This document shows positions 33,568 to 44,715 of a DNA stretch of 64,000 nt, in pieces (the first letter of the stretch is position 1; every line of letters starts with the position of its first letter). Source of the DNA: Gnetum montanum (taxonomy: Eukaryota > Streptophyta > Gnetopsida > Gnetales > Gnetaceae); the NCBI GenBank assembly GCA_015680685.1, contig MNCI01015722.1, positions 143,696-207,695 of the forward strand, read 5' to 3'. A program made the translations under genes and the position numbers. The notes beneath the pieces were generated by a model, which saw only the letters and a list, made by a program, of their open reading frames with translations, did not search any database and was not told the DNA's origin.

Positions 33568-36048
33568 GAACAAGTAGGATATTATTATGTCATTAAATGG
33601 ATTTTAAATTATTGTTTCCTTTGTTTCTTGTGCTCAACCGTTTGGCTGAGAAATTACCTAATGAACTGTACTTATAGATATTTCTTTTATTGTCCAAAAA
33701 AATCAGAAATTGATCAGGAAATAAAAGAAAATCAGATCTGCACACCATATCATAGGAATCTTGCCTAAGAGTTTTGCAGCAGATATTTTCTTTTTATAGT
33801 CATCTTTTGTTTCAGGAAATCAGTACTGGTTGAAACTAAAATCTGAATATGGTGTTTTGTGCAAGTTAGATGATATTGATATTTGTTTTGGAAACCTGGG
33901 ATTGTTTTCTTTGATTATTATTTCAATGCGAGAATATTAATATTAAAACCATTCATTTCATGAGAGAAACTTATATACTCTATACCAGAAAATCTGAGAT
34001 GGAGACACTGTGTTGGAAGAATTGGAATATAACATTCCATGGTAGATCATCAGCTTTTGGCTTATGTATATCTTGTATAGGAAGTTTCAGGCTTTTGTAT
34101 CAGTGTTACAAGAAATGAAGCAAAATGGCTACTACAATTTTCTGCTATTACAATTTATCTGTTTTATGATTACAATGTTTTTTTTATAGGTGTACTCTTC
34201 GTATGACTAATTATGTTTAACTATGCATAACTTAAGACTACTAAGGTGAATTGGTTGAGTTAATTTGCTTGTAGCTGATTTAGAAAGCTATGGATGTAAC
34301 TTCAAGTCTAATTGTTTAGACATTTGTATTGCACTATGGATATATATTGCATATTGATGTCAATTGTCATATTGGCAATCTCTTCCTACTAGATCCTTGG
34401 ACCATTGTTTGCATTCTATAATTTTCTTGCTTTATGCTTTAGTCTTTTTACAATGAACTAATTGTTGTTTGTGTTGGTCTAAATACAAGATTGGATTTTT
34501 GTTGATTAATTAACATTTGAAAAATTTCAGCCTTGCATTTTAGGAAACATTTTGGGGGGTTAACTAGTGCTCCCTAAAGCAAGGTGTTACATTTTCACCA
34601 ACACATAGTAGTACTAATCATTACATTTTTGCCGACACATGGCAAGACTAATTGTAAGTGCTCCAAGTGTTTTTGGGTTCGACAATATATCGAAATAGCA
34701 TTCAAAAACATAATTATAAAATGGCCAAAATGTTACATCCCTTCCAAAGACATCGAATATGGTAGTATGATTATGATTTATATATTGTGTGTGGTTTTGG
34801 TGGGTTATCGAGGACAAGTTAGTTTGTTATGATTGTGTATTATATGTTATGATGCTTTGACCCCTAAGTTATAATTATGATGTCTATCCATGCTAAACTA
34901 ACATGATTATATACACTAGTCCTATTCAATGTGTTAGATAGGTGATGTAGTTGGTAAGGATGTTGAATTGGGGTACAAGAGCAACTATTCGGTATGTATT
35001 TATGTTATGTGTATAATTTTGGTATTTATGCATTTGAATTGTAGCACTATGTTGTGTGATGTTTGGATGTGATTTTAGCACGTGAATGTATAGTGTGTTT
35101 CATATGGATCTCATAGGTTCAAATAAATTTGAATTTAGAGTCATGGTGTGTTTGCTATGCATGCTTGGAGTGCAAGGCATTAGTTGGGAAAGTTTTTAAA
35201 AAATAGACTTATGAAAAAGCATATAGTTTTTTAAAAAAATAAAATTAAGGTGAAGCTTACGTCACATAAGTGAAAAGGGGGGAAAAGAACTTTGATGTAT
35301 AATGTGCATTATACATTTTGTATAAACAACCATCTTTCTTTTGTTCTGGCCACCACCTTCCATATTATTTACCCATAGAATTTGGGTTTCTGTTTTTTTG
35401 TTTTTTTTTATTCATACGAACAAAAACTAAGTTTGAGCTTACCTCATTTCTTCTTTCTTCTTTCATTTTTCGACTGTTTTTCTGAATTTTTCGCTTTGTG
35501 AGAGGATTTTGCTTTGCTATGAACTTGGATTTGGAATTGTTGTGGTCATGTATATGCAGATACAAGATTTGTTTGGAGTGAAATGGAGTTTTGCTGGATT
35601 TTTGAGAATTTCATGCTTGTTTCAGACTTTATGCTTTAACAATTTTACCTTTTCCTTGTATTGATGCAAGTTGCTTTGTACTTCATTCCTCTTCCCCATT
35701 GCAACACTTGTTGATCATCTAGCAGGGGAAGTGTAAAGTCTTCCTACTCAGTTTTATACTGACTTTATTTAGTTATAGGTGGAGGTTGTAGGATGCAGGC
35801 AAGCACTAAGAGAGCGCAGAGGAGAGGGATCTCTTGAAGGATTGGTTGATGTATATTTCCATGTACAATATTGTGGATTGTTTATATTTGTATAACCTTC
35901 ATTGTACTCTATGTATATGATATTTATGTTTTTGTATCCTATGAGTAGTATAGATTTTTGGTCTATATAGAGACATGCAGTTCTATAAATAAATTGAAGT
36001 GTATGCTTGGCCTTTGCTTTGGCATGAACTGTTGTACAGTTTGATCTT

Positions 36049-36070
36049 TATATATATATATATATATATT
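36049..36070. repeat. (TA)n microsatellite
   Basis: About ten TA units after ttgatctt. Confidence 0.9.
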
Positions 36071-36457
36071 GGTTTATTCTTAATGTATTCTCATGCACAA
36101 TTGGTTTTCTTAGTTTGTCATTCTTTTGTTCTCTGATTATTATTATTGATCTTAGGTATACTTCATCCTAGCCAGGTATGGTAGGGCAGGGTGTTACACA
36201 AGATATAGTTTGAGGACCTTATTCATCAATCTTGTGAAAGTGCTTGGTGAATTAGTGAGACCAAAGTGCACCACCCTCCACTTGTAGAAACAATCCAAAG
36301 TTCTAATCATTGTCTTCCAATGCCATGGATGGATGACATCTACTACGACTTTCTCTTGGTTGATGGTTTGGACTATCTCCTACCATTTCATCCTGCATAT
36401 CGTTGTTGACAGTGAAGAATTGCTAACCACCACATTTTTCAGTCTATGACCATGTAG

Positions 36458-36633
36458 ATGGTATCTCCTTTCATTCTTCATCACTACGGTCTTAAACCAT
36501 GAATCAATGATAGTATGTCAATAGTATTACATGGCTTGCCCTTACATGGTATCTCCTTTCATTCTTCATCACTACGGTGTTAAACCATGAATCAATGATA
36601 GTATGTCAATAGTATTACATGGCTTGCCCAAGA
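36458..36633. repeat. 88-bp tandem duplication
   Basis: atggtatctcctttcattc starts at 36,458 and 36,546; the copies differ at one base (cggtctt versus cggtgtt). Confidence 0.92.
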
Positions 36634-36717
36634 TAACGTGGAAAACACATCACACAACACTAAATTAATGAATGGCCCCATCTAAAAAATTCACCAAAAA
36701 AGGATGTACCCCAGCAT

Positions 36718-36815
36718 TTCACCGTGTTTCACCGTATGGCAATGATAGCTGTAGAAACAGTTCACCGTGTTTCATTGTATGGCAATGATAGCTGTAGAGA
36801 CAGTTCACCGTGTTT
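36718..36815. repeat. 43-bp tandem repeat, about 2.3 copies
   Basis: ttcaccgtgtttca starts at 36,718, 36,761 and 36,804, each followed (in full copies) by tatggcaatgatagctgtag. A single related copy is at 29,822. Confidence 0.9.
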
Positions 36816-37046
36816 CACTTTTCTCTTGGTGTTAACTGTTGCTCCATCATTCTTGTACGTGTGTTTTCTTTTTCTTTCTTCTTCACTTACCATAACTTAG
36901 GTTGCATCAGTTTCTTAAATTTTGTAAAGGGTTGTGATGGTTCCCAAGATTTGTCACGTCATTACAAAATGGAGTTTTGTAAATTACTTCATTCATTCTT
37001 AGATTGCTTATTAAACTCATGATTACACTTAAACTTCATTATAAAA

Positions 37047-38953
37047 TTAACAGTCTTCTACCTTAGACTTTGGTGAGCTACCTTCAATACTATCCAAAAA
37101 TCCCTTAACAGAACATGCTAGTTCACCAAGCATTGGACCTATCTTTAACCTAGACTTATGAGAATAGTATTCTAAGTCATTCCTTCTGAAAGCATGAAAG
37201 CACATAATTTGTTTTGCATGAGCTAAAACAAGCTGCAAGATATTATTATAGTGAAATTAATGCTGAATTTTCACGTAAGTTCATTAAGATACTCTTGGAT
37301 CTATCAGACCACACCATTTTCAGAATTGCTTTTATGGATGGCATTTATCCATAACTCAGTGTTGCCCACTAGAATTGAACCTGTGAACTGGATTTTGCAT
37401 GACAAGACTTTCAACACTAAGCTAACGCCTCATCTGCCTCCATAAAGATAGGATTCAGAAGGAACTTTGGGGGCAGAAAATGATGTAAAAGTATTTTGGA
37501 AGTGATTAATTGCAGCTGAAATAGATGTTAATGCTATAGTATCTTGAAAGTACAACAATGAACTAGCCAAGAGTTTCACAAAACTAACGTGGCAATATTT
37601 TGAGAGAAAAGATGAATTCCTGTGTTGATCCATAATTGGATGTATTGGAAATATTTGTTGTTTTCTTGGCAATGCTAAAGCCATGCCCACTCTCATAATG
37701 ACAAACATTAAACAAGAATGAACAGGAGAATACGAATTTGTGCTGACCTATGATAGTAAGCCTCCTGCATGCAACAGCCATAAAGACATGATATTATGTG
37801 AATTCCAGAAGCAACATCAGCTTCAAAAGTGTGATCCTCTGCAACCTGTAGAGTCCACCAATAACTAATAACAAAAACAATACTAAGCATAATACTCGTT
37901 TGACCAAATGAAAGTGTTGATGAAGTAGAAGAACTTCAGACAATTTCAAAATATAGACACATTGTTAGTTTCATAGTTATCCTAGGCAACAACTAAAGAC
38001 ATCAATAATAACACTAATATGAATATACAACGACTAAGACCCCACATCTTTGTTCCACACATCCATTCTAAATCATCAGGTGAATCATATTGTTGCACTC
38101 AGCATCATGCTAAAGAAAGCATTTCCTAATGCGTCCAATGTCCTTATAACCTTTCATGACGTCCAAAAACATGGCATAATACATAATACCAAACATTAAA
38201 CCGATTATCAATTGTGGCCATCCAACCGTCTACGTAATTAGTTGATCTCTCATTTTATCAGACACTGTGAACCATAGTTACTTAGTATATCTACAAACAA
38301 ACAATTTTTTGGGCTTTTCTTAAAAAGAAAATCCATCATATCCCATAATTTCGTTCATGACAATATGAATATAGCATATTCTTAAAAGTTAAATAGCAAG
38401 CCCACAGGTACAGAGAAATCATCCTGAGCCAACCTAGCTATTTGGAGGTACTCATCATGACCTTTTAGAAAAAGAAAATGTCATTGATGAACTGAACGTC
38501 TACAACCAGAAAGTCCAATTAGTGTTGTTTTCTAATTCCCCTTAACTACTTTTTTTATTAATCAAGATCCGAATCGCTATTGTCATTCAAGCGGTATCAG
38601 TTCCAGAAATAGCATAAAAAACATGTACATATACAACAATTCATAACTTCATGCAATTTTACATTCACTTGGGGAAAAATGGACACCAGTAGAATATAAA
38701 CATCTTTAATGAATACAGAAACCATACAGATGGGCTAATCTTAAAGAACCTCGCTTTGTCGTCTTTGCTTCCTCAGAATGCAATCTTGTTTGGTTTAATA
38801 CCTGAAAGTTCATACTCCCTCTTTAGTCACCAAATATAAAATAAAATAAAATAAAATTTTTGAGATTTAAATAACTATCAATGTAATTAATCTTACCTGA
38901 ATCAAGTTATCTACATGCCTCCGCATCACATTTTGCATGAAGCCTTTTGATCG
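37047..38953 (-). CDS. Exon-like segments of an unidentified host gene (3' part)
   Basis: Three minus-strand segments have good splice sites and open frames. Exon 38,897-38,953 (acceptor TTATTACAG, donor GTAAGA) encodes RSKGFMQNVMRRHVDNLIQ, exactly 19 codons. Exon 37,748-37,845 (acceptor TCTACAG, donor GTCAGC) encodes VAEDHTFEADVASGIHII and onward. Terminal exon 37,047-37,232 (acceptor ATCTTGCAG) encodes LVLAHAKQIMCFHAFRRND and onward for 61 residues, ending at a stop. Another possible exon near 38,410-38,465 encodes HDEYLQIARLAQDDF. Exon phases show pieces are missing between them. I do not recognise the protein. It could be a live gene with long conifer-type spacing or a decayed copy. Confidence 0.4.
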
Positions 38954-38955
38954 CT

Positions 38956-40560
38956 GTAATAACAGAGAATGGCATTAGTCTTCACCACAGCAAAACTTAA
39001 AAAGAACATAATATATATACACACACACATGAAATCATCTTGAATGAAGTTTGAGAGAACCATTAGTTTTTTTAAAAAAAACAAACAGCCCTTGGGATTC
39101 GCTAAGGAATCATAGAAGCTAAAAGTTCATCTTCCAAGTTGACTAAAGACTGGACCGTGATGCTAGTGCATATCGATAAGTTAATAACCTATTTATGAAT
39201 TTGAAATAAATTATGCTTATTGTTCAAAGTTCAAATATTGTTAGAGGATCCAGGCTTTAAAACAACAACAACAAACTTATTTTCAGAGATAGTATTCTAG
39301 CTGAGAATTACTCAATGTCGAGTAGACAAAACGAAAAAGGAAAGGCAGCAGCAAAAGAATTTTTCAGAAAACCACAAAAGTTCTAAATCCTTTTTTAAAA
39401 TGGCAAAACTCTGATTTTTTTGCAATTAAAACGTTATACATGCTGAGCAAAAAGATTAATAAGTGTTTTAAGCATTTAAACTCCAGATAACCTATTCAAC
39501 GATTATAGTGAATAAGCTGATAGTTCAATAGTCCTTGTTCACATGCTAGGTTACTATCAATTATAGGTTCAAAGTGTAAATCTCTGCATCATGAAACTAC
39601 TGAAAACCCATGCACTGCTAAATAGCTCCTTCATAACATGTACAGCTTGTGCTGTGACTCAGGATACTGAAGTTTCTTCATGCTAGTGAAAACTTTTAAA
39701 ACATCAGCTTGAAAATTTCATCAAATTTGGACATCATTTGAAAATTTTTGTTTCTCGTTTGAATTCACGGCCAACAAGTGCTCTGGTGTACTGCCTTGAT
39801 TTTTACAAGCCAAACATGTAATTATTAAGTCCTCAAATCATGCAGCTGCTCAGAGGGCAACATAACAGCCTCATGATTAAATTTTCAGTGAATATGATGA
39901 ATAATGCTCTTGCAATCACAGTTATGCCAAATATTCTTATACAAATAGTAGATTTTTATAGCATTTATTTCAGTATTAAGTATATAAAGAGGACCTTTCT
40001 ATTTCCAAATCACAGAATTTTTTAGGGTATTATTTGGAAATTGTGGAAATATAATTTGTATATTTTGCACTGTCAAAGTTGAAAATGTCTAATTTCAGAA
40101 TGCTCCAATTAAGCTGAAGCTTAGTGGAGCGATTAGATATTGTTTCTGATTTAAAGATGGTGTGATTAATTTTATTCTTAGCGTTGTAATTACTGAATTG
40201 ATACTCATCCAAGAAGGATAAACCAATTAGTTAACTAGCTTTCATACATCGGATTAACTTGGTTTACACATTCAATTATGTTGAAGTTTGGCAACGCATC
40301 TAAATTTCCCCTGTGGATTATTTGCAAGAAAAGACATTAATGAACTACCTCTAACCTTTTGGATAGCTTGATATTTTTAAATAAATAATAGACAAGAATG
40401 TAGTAATTTATTTGTCAAATGATCCAAATGAAACAGCTTAGTGTTGTAATCAATATTTGTTTCAAGACAGCTTAGCAGTAAGACTCCTTTTGATTTGCTA
40501 GTTTTTTGTATCTTTGTAATTATTGGATAAGTAAAGCCAAATCAGCTAGCACTTGGTGAT
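38956..40560. other. AT-rich intergenic or intronic DNA, nothing recognised
   Basis: No frame with a known domain and no tandem repeats of note. If the exons at 37-39 kb belong to a gene, its upstream introns or promoter could lie here. Confidence 0.4.
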
Positions 40561-42865
40561 AGTAATCTAAAAGTAACATCTTGTATACATGGGAAGGCCA
40601 ATCATTAGGCTGCTGTGTTAGACCCAAGATGCCTATGCTTGACAAGAAGGATGGTGATGGGTAGATAGTGGTAGGGTGGCGTGGGCATCCCCTACCAGAG
40701 ACTATACTTGCTACTACTCCTCCAACACCAAAATCTTCGATGGATAGTTCTCCAATGGATCCAGATTGTGGCACTTCCCAATCTCAGGATCTTGNGTGAT
40801 GCCAAAGATGGCAAAGGTTTTGGAGACTACTGAGGGGGAATGCGGGGGGTTTCTAATCTCATCGAAGTCCAAGAAAGTTAGGAGGCTGCTAACGCTAGTG
40901 GCTCATACCAAAAAGACGCAAATGGAGATTGACTTGGGATTTCAACCGACCTTGAAAGAGGTCTACAAAAAGCAATTGGCTAGTAGGCCATGAGAATCTT
41001 ATCATGGAATTGAAAGGGTCAGGGTACGCCCTAAAAAAGAAATGCCCTAAAAGAAATTGTACAAAGAAAAGATTGTAATGTGATGTGTTTATAGAAGACT
41101 AAGCTACAACATATGGAATCCCATCTTTTGTGGTGGGTAGGATGGTAGGCGCAGTTTGTTGCCAGTTGAGGCAGAATGGGGGATTTGGCCATCCTCTTGC
41201 AATTGCCTTTTGACTTAGTGGATTCATCCACCTAAAGTATAAATGTTTTCATGATCTCTTTTAGAATTTGGCTCACTAACTTCTGTGGGGCTCAAGACCA
41301 GGAGGTATGGCTAGAGAAGCTTAGGACTTCGCTGCTAGTGCCTGATAGACAATAGTGGATCTTGGTTGGGGATTTCAACCAATGGCTCCATGCTTGGGCA
41401 AAGTTTGGGGACAACACAAACCTCCCCTGGTGGTCAATAGTTTTTGTCTTTCCTATAGTCCCACAACCTCATAGATATGGAAACCAAAGATTGCCTCTTC
41501 ATGTGGAGTAACAAGCACCGTGGGAAGAATCAAGTTCTATCCAGGATTGACAAAATCTAGATAAGTATGCATATCCTGATGAATATTGAGGTCCAGGTAT
41601 AGGGGAAGGAGAGGCAGGCCTCTGATCATAGGTTGGTAGTTTGCCAGGTTGGGAGAGTACAATGGTAGACCTCTTCACCTTTTCACTTTGAACGATCATG
41701 GCTGTTGAAGCCCTAGTTGAGGCCATTAATGGGGGAGATTTGGGCACAATATCCTATGCAGGCTGATCTATGAGACTTTCTTAAAGATGGGCTAATTAGG
41801 CTTAAGAGGGCCATTCGTTCCAAGAAGACAAAGGAGAAATTTTCATTTAGGGCCAACAAAGCTACCATGCAAAAATGTTTGGTCAAGCTTCAAGCTTTAC
41901 AGGAAATGGGGGAGTCCATTGAGGAGGCCGAGCATGTAGTTCTCAAAGAGCTACAAGCACTTTCTGAAGAAGAGGAGTTATACTAGAGACAATGGGCTCA
42001 AACTAGGTGGCTAAAGGAAGGGGACAGGAATACGAGGTTCTTCTTTGCCACTGCTAAGTCAAATGGATAGGTCAAAAGGATTCAATTGGTGCAGGATGGA
42101 ACCACTTTGGTTCATGTGCAGGATATTGCATAGGTGATACACACGTACTGGGCTAACATTTGGAGTAAGCACAACACCAGGCTACTGTCTATGTCGATGT
42201 GGTCTATGATTGGTGAGGTGGAGAACAATACGTTGCCTAAGCCTTTTACATGGACCAAATTGGAAGAAGCTATGGCATCAATGAAGGCTGACAGGGCCCC
42301 TAGCCCTGATGGATGGCCCATGATATTCCTTAGGGCATTTGCCCATGATATTCCTTAGGGCATTTGCAGATCTCCTGGAGAAGAATCTCTTAGATGCTTT
42401 CAACATGATGCTCCAGTGGCAACAAGTCTAATGGAAATTAATTGTTCCAAGATTGTTCTATCCCTAAGACAGCCAACCCTACCAACCCATCTCAATTGCG
42501 GCCAATTGAGGTGTGTAATACCTTGCTCTGCCTATTCACTAAAATGTTGGTTCGCCACTTGGCCCCGATGATACCGTGCTTGGTGTGGAGTCATCAAGCT
42601 AGCTTCATCAAAGGCAGTTTCATCCAAGACCAAGTTATTTTGATGTAGGAGATCCTCAATTCGTTGCAAAATGCTAGTTTCCTAGGTACGTCTCAAGTTG
42701 GGCATTACAAAGGCCTATGATACAGTTAGCTAGGACACTTTGAGGGATATTATGCTATGGAAAGGATTTAATCCCAAAGTTGTTTATTTATGCATTCATG
42801 CGCAACCCTCGAGGCCTACTCTTTTGACTTTGATGGGAAGCTTCGGGATATTCTTGATCAGAAGT
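40561..42865 (+). mobile_element. LINE fragment 1 (L1-like): ORF1 tail, endonuclease, RT start
   Basis: The plus-strand translation shows an ORF1 C-terminus (MEIDLGFQPTLKEVYKKQL, 40,766-40,993). It continues directly into an apurinic-type endonuclease whose WILVGDFNQWL block is at about 41,366-41,398 (VGDFN at 41,375-41,389). The pre-RT block RWLKEGDRNTRFFFATAKSN and the RT start KADRAPSPDGW follow, then KAYDTVS and SFDFDGKLRDIL. It breaks off at 42,865. Stops and frame changes are frequent. A 25-bp direct duplication (cccatgatattccttagggc) sits at 42,317-42,366. The base at 40,795 is an undetermined n. It is related to LINE 2 at 44.7 kb (shared GQGTP.KR.ALKEIV). Confidence 0.8.
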
Positions 42866-42879
42866 TTTTTTACTACAAT

Positions 42880-44712
42880 CTGACCCTGTATCTATCCATC
42901 AATTTTATTTGATGTTATTGAATGTAAAATATTTGCAAAGTTGTGGCAATCTCTAGAACAATCTTATGAGCAACCCTCTGGTGCAAATAAAATGCATGCA
43001 ATGAAAAAGTTCTTTCTCCTTAAGATAAAAGAAAGTATAATGGTAAGAAAGCATGTGAGTGAATTTAATTCCATTGCTGCATAGTTACCATCTCTAAAAA
43101 TTAATTTAGATGAAGAGATATTGTGTTTGTTGGTGTTGTGTTCTCTACCACCAAATTGAGATACTCCTGTTACAACTGTCACTAATATTATGGGCAACAA
43201 ATTTAAACTTTCTAAGATTGTTGCCTCATTGTTGAATGAAAAAATTAGGAAAGCTTCAATGCAATTATCAATTGGAACAGACGTTAGGTCATTTAAGTGA
43301 ATATGGCAGAAAATTACTGATGTAACAAAATTTTATTCCAAATTTTAAGAATGCATCTCTTAAATTTTGTAACTATTGTGTTATGGGAAAACAACATAGA
43401 GTGAATTTTACGAGAAGTAGGCATTTTACAAAGGGTAAGGTATTAGAGATGATATATTCAGATGTTTTTGGTTCAGTAGATGTTAAATCTCAGAGTGGAG
43501 CTTTCTATTTTAGTACTTTCATTGATGATTATTCTAGAAGTGTTGGTTTTATCCCATGGCTTTTAAAGATCAGGTCTATGATATTTTTAAAAGCTTTAAA
43601 GCTAGGGTTGAAAAAGAGTTTGAAAGATATATCAATGTTTATTGATTGATAATGGTGGATAATACTACTTTACAACTTTCAATGATGTTTGCAGAGAAAA
43701 CAGTATCCGAAGGATAAGAACCATTCCTAGAATACCACAACAAATGATGTTAAACGGATGAATAGATGCATTATGAAATGTGTTAGAAGTATGCTATCTG
43801 GTGTTACCAAACAATTTTGCGTAGAAACTGTTAATACAACAATGTACTTAACTAATCAATCTCCAAGCCTTTCTTTAAATGGCAGTATCCTGAAGTTTTA
43901 TGGAAATGTAGGAGGATTTCACATAATCATTTAAAGACTTTTGGCTGTGAGGCTGTGAAGTTAGATTCAAATCCCAAAGGTGTATTTTTTTTTTGGTTAT
44001 AATGAAGATGATACAGGCTATATATTGTGGGATCCTTCTGTAAAACAAACTATTAGAAGTAAGGATGTTTTATTTTATAAAAGTGAGATGTTTGTTGATA
44101 AGAAACAAGATAAAAACAATCAGAAAAATTGATTGTGGATGTGGATGTTCTTGTTTCCATATCTTCACATTAGCATAATCATGAAATTCAGCCATGTATC
44201 CTCAATGATGTTGATGATGATGATACTAACAATGATACAAAGGTAATAACATGTGATGTCATTGCATCTGACGCAAATGATGAAGGACCTCCAGTAACTC
44301 CTATACAACAACTTAGAAGATCTTCACAACCTCATAATCCAACACAAAGATATTCACCTTCTCCATATCATGTCTTATTTACTGATAATGGATAACCTAA
44401 ATCTTGTCAGGAAGCTATAAATTATCCTGCTACTGATAAATGGAAAGAGGCTATGGCTAAGGAGATTAATGCTTTGTATTGTAACAATACTTGGGAGTTG
44501 GTAAAGCTTCCACATGGAAGGAAATTTTTAAAAAACAAATGGGTTTATGTAATTAAGTGGAAGGTTGTTGGTTCCATGCAGTATAAAGTAAAACTTGTGG
44601 TTAAAGGTTATGAACAACAACATGGTATTGATTTTAATGAAATTTTTACCCCTATTGGAAAACATAATTCCATTAGAGTTGTTTTTTCTTCTGTTGTAAA
44701 TCTGACTTTAGA
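42880..44712 (+). mobile_element. Ty1/copia fragment without LTRs
   Basis: Plus strand: copia gag (AKLWQSLEQSYEQPSGANKM, about 42,930-43,260); pre-integrase block ending in CVMGKQHRVNF at 43,383; integrase (LEMIYSDVFGSVDVKSQSGA, FSTFIDDYSRSVGF, 43,430-43,650); integrase C-terminus (GYNEDDTGYILWDPSVKQ near 44,000); then the start of RT (NNTWELVKLPHGRKF, LKNKWVYVIKWK, KGYEQQHGIDFNEIFTPIGK, 44,453-44,712). The second integrase Asp region is damaged. RT ends before YVDD. Neither LTR, primer site nor polypurine tract is seen; both edges abut LINE sequence. Confidence 0.85.
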
Positions 44713-44715
44713 ATT

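Larger units (their letters stand above)
32400..34140 (+). repeat. Unclassified dispersed repeat, copy 1
   Basis: Similar in the same order to 60,250-61,790: a gaggagggagagag tract, then ttggattg.tgaatccttg, then gaaactaaaatctgaata, ggaagaattggaata and catagatcatcagcttttggct-type blocks. No coding frame is conserved between the copies. It overlaps the possible solo LTR. Confidence 0.65.
32215..36198. repeat. Possible 4-kb solo LTR bounded by TGTAACACCC and GGGTGTTACA
   Basis: The two ends are perfect 10-bp inverted repeats of the type seen at LTR termini of Tekay/Del-like chromoviral gypsy elements, whose LTRs reach several kb. Flanking 5-bp sequences (cacag, caaga) do not match, so a clean target duplication is not shown. 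The interior is non-coding. Tandem repeats within it (136 bp and 90 bp units) would be later events. Confidence 0.35.
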
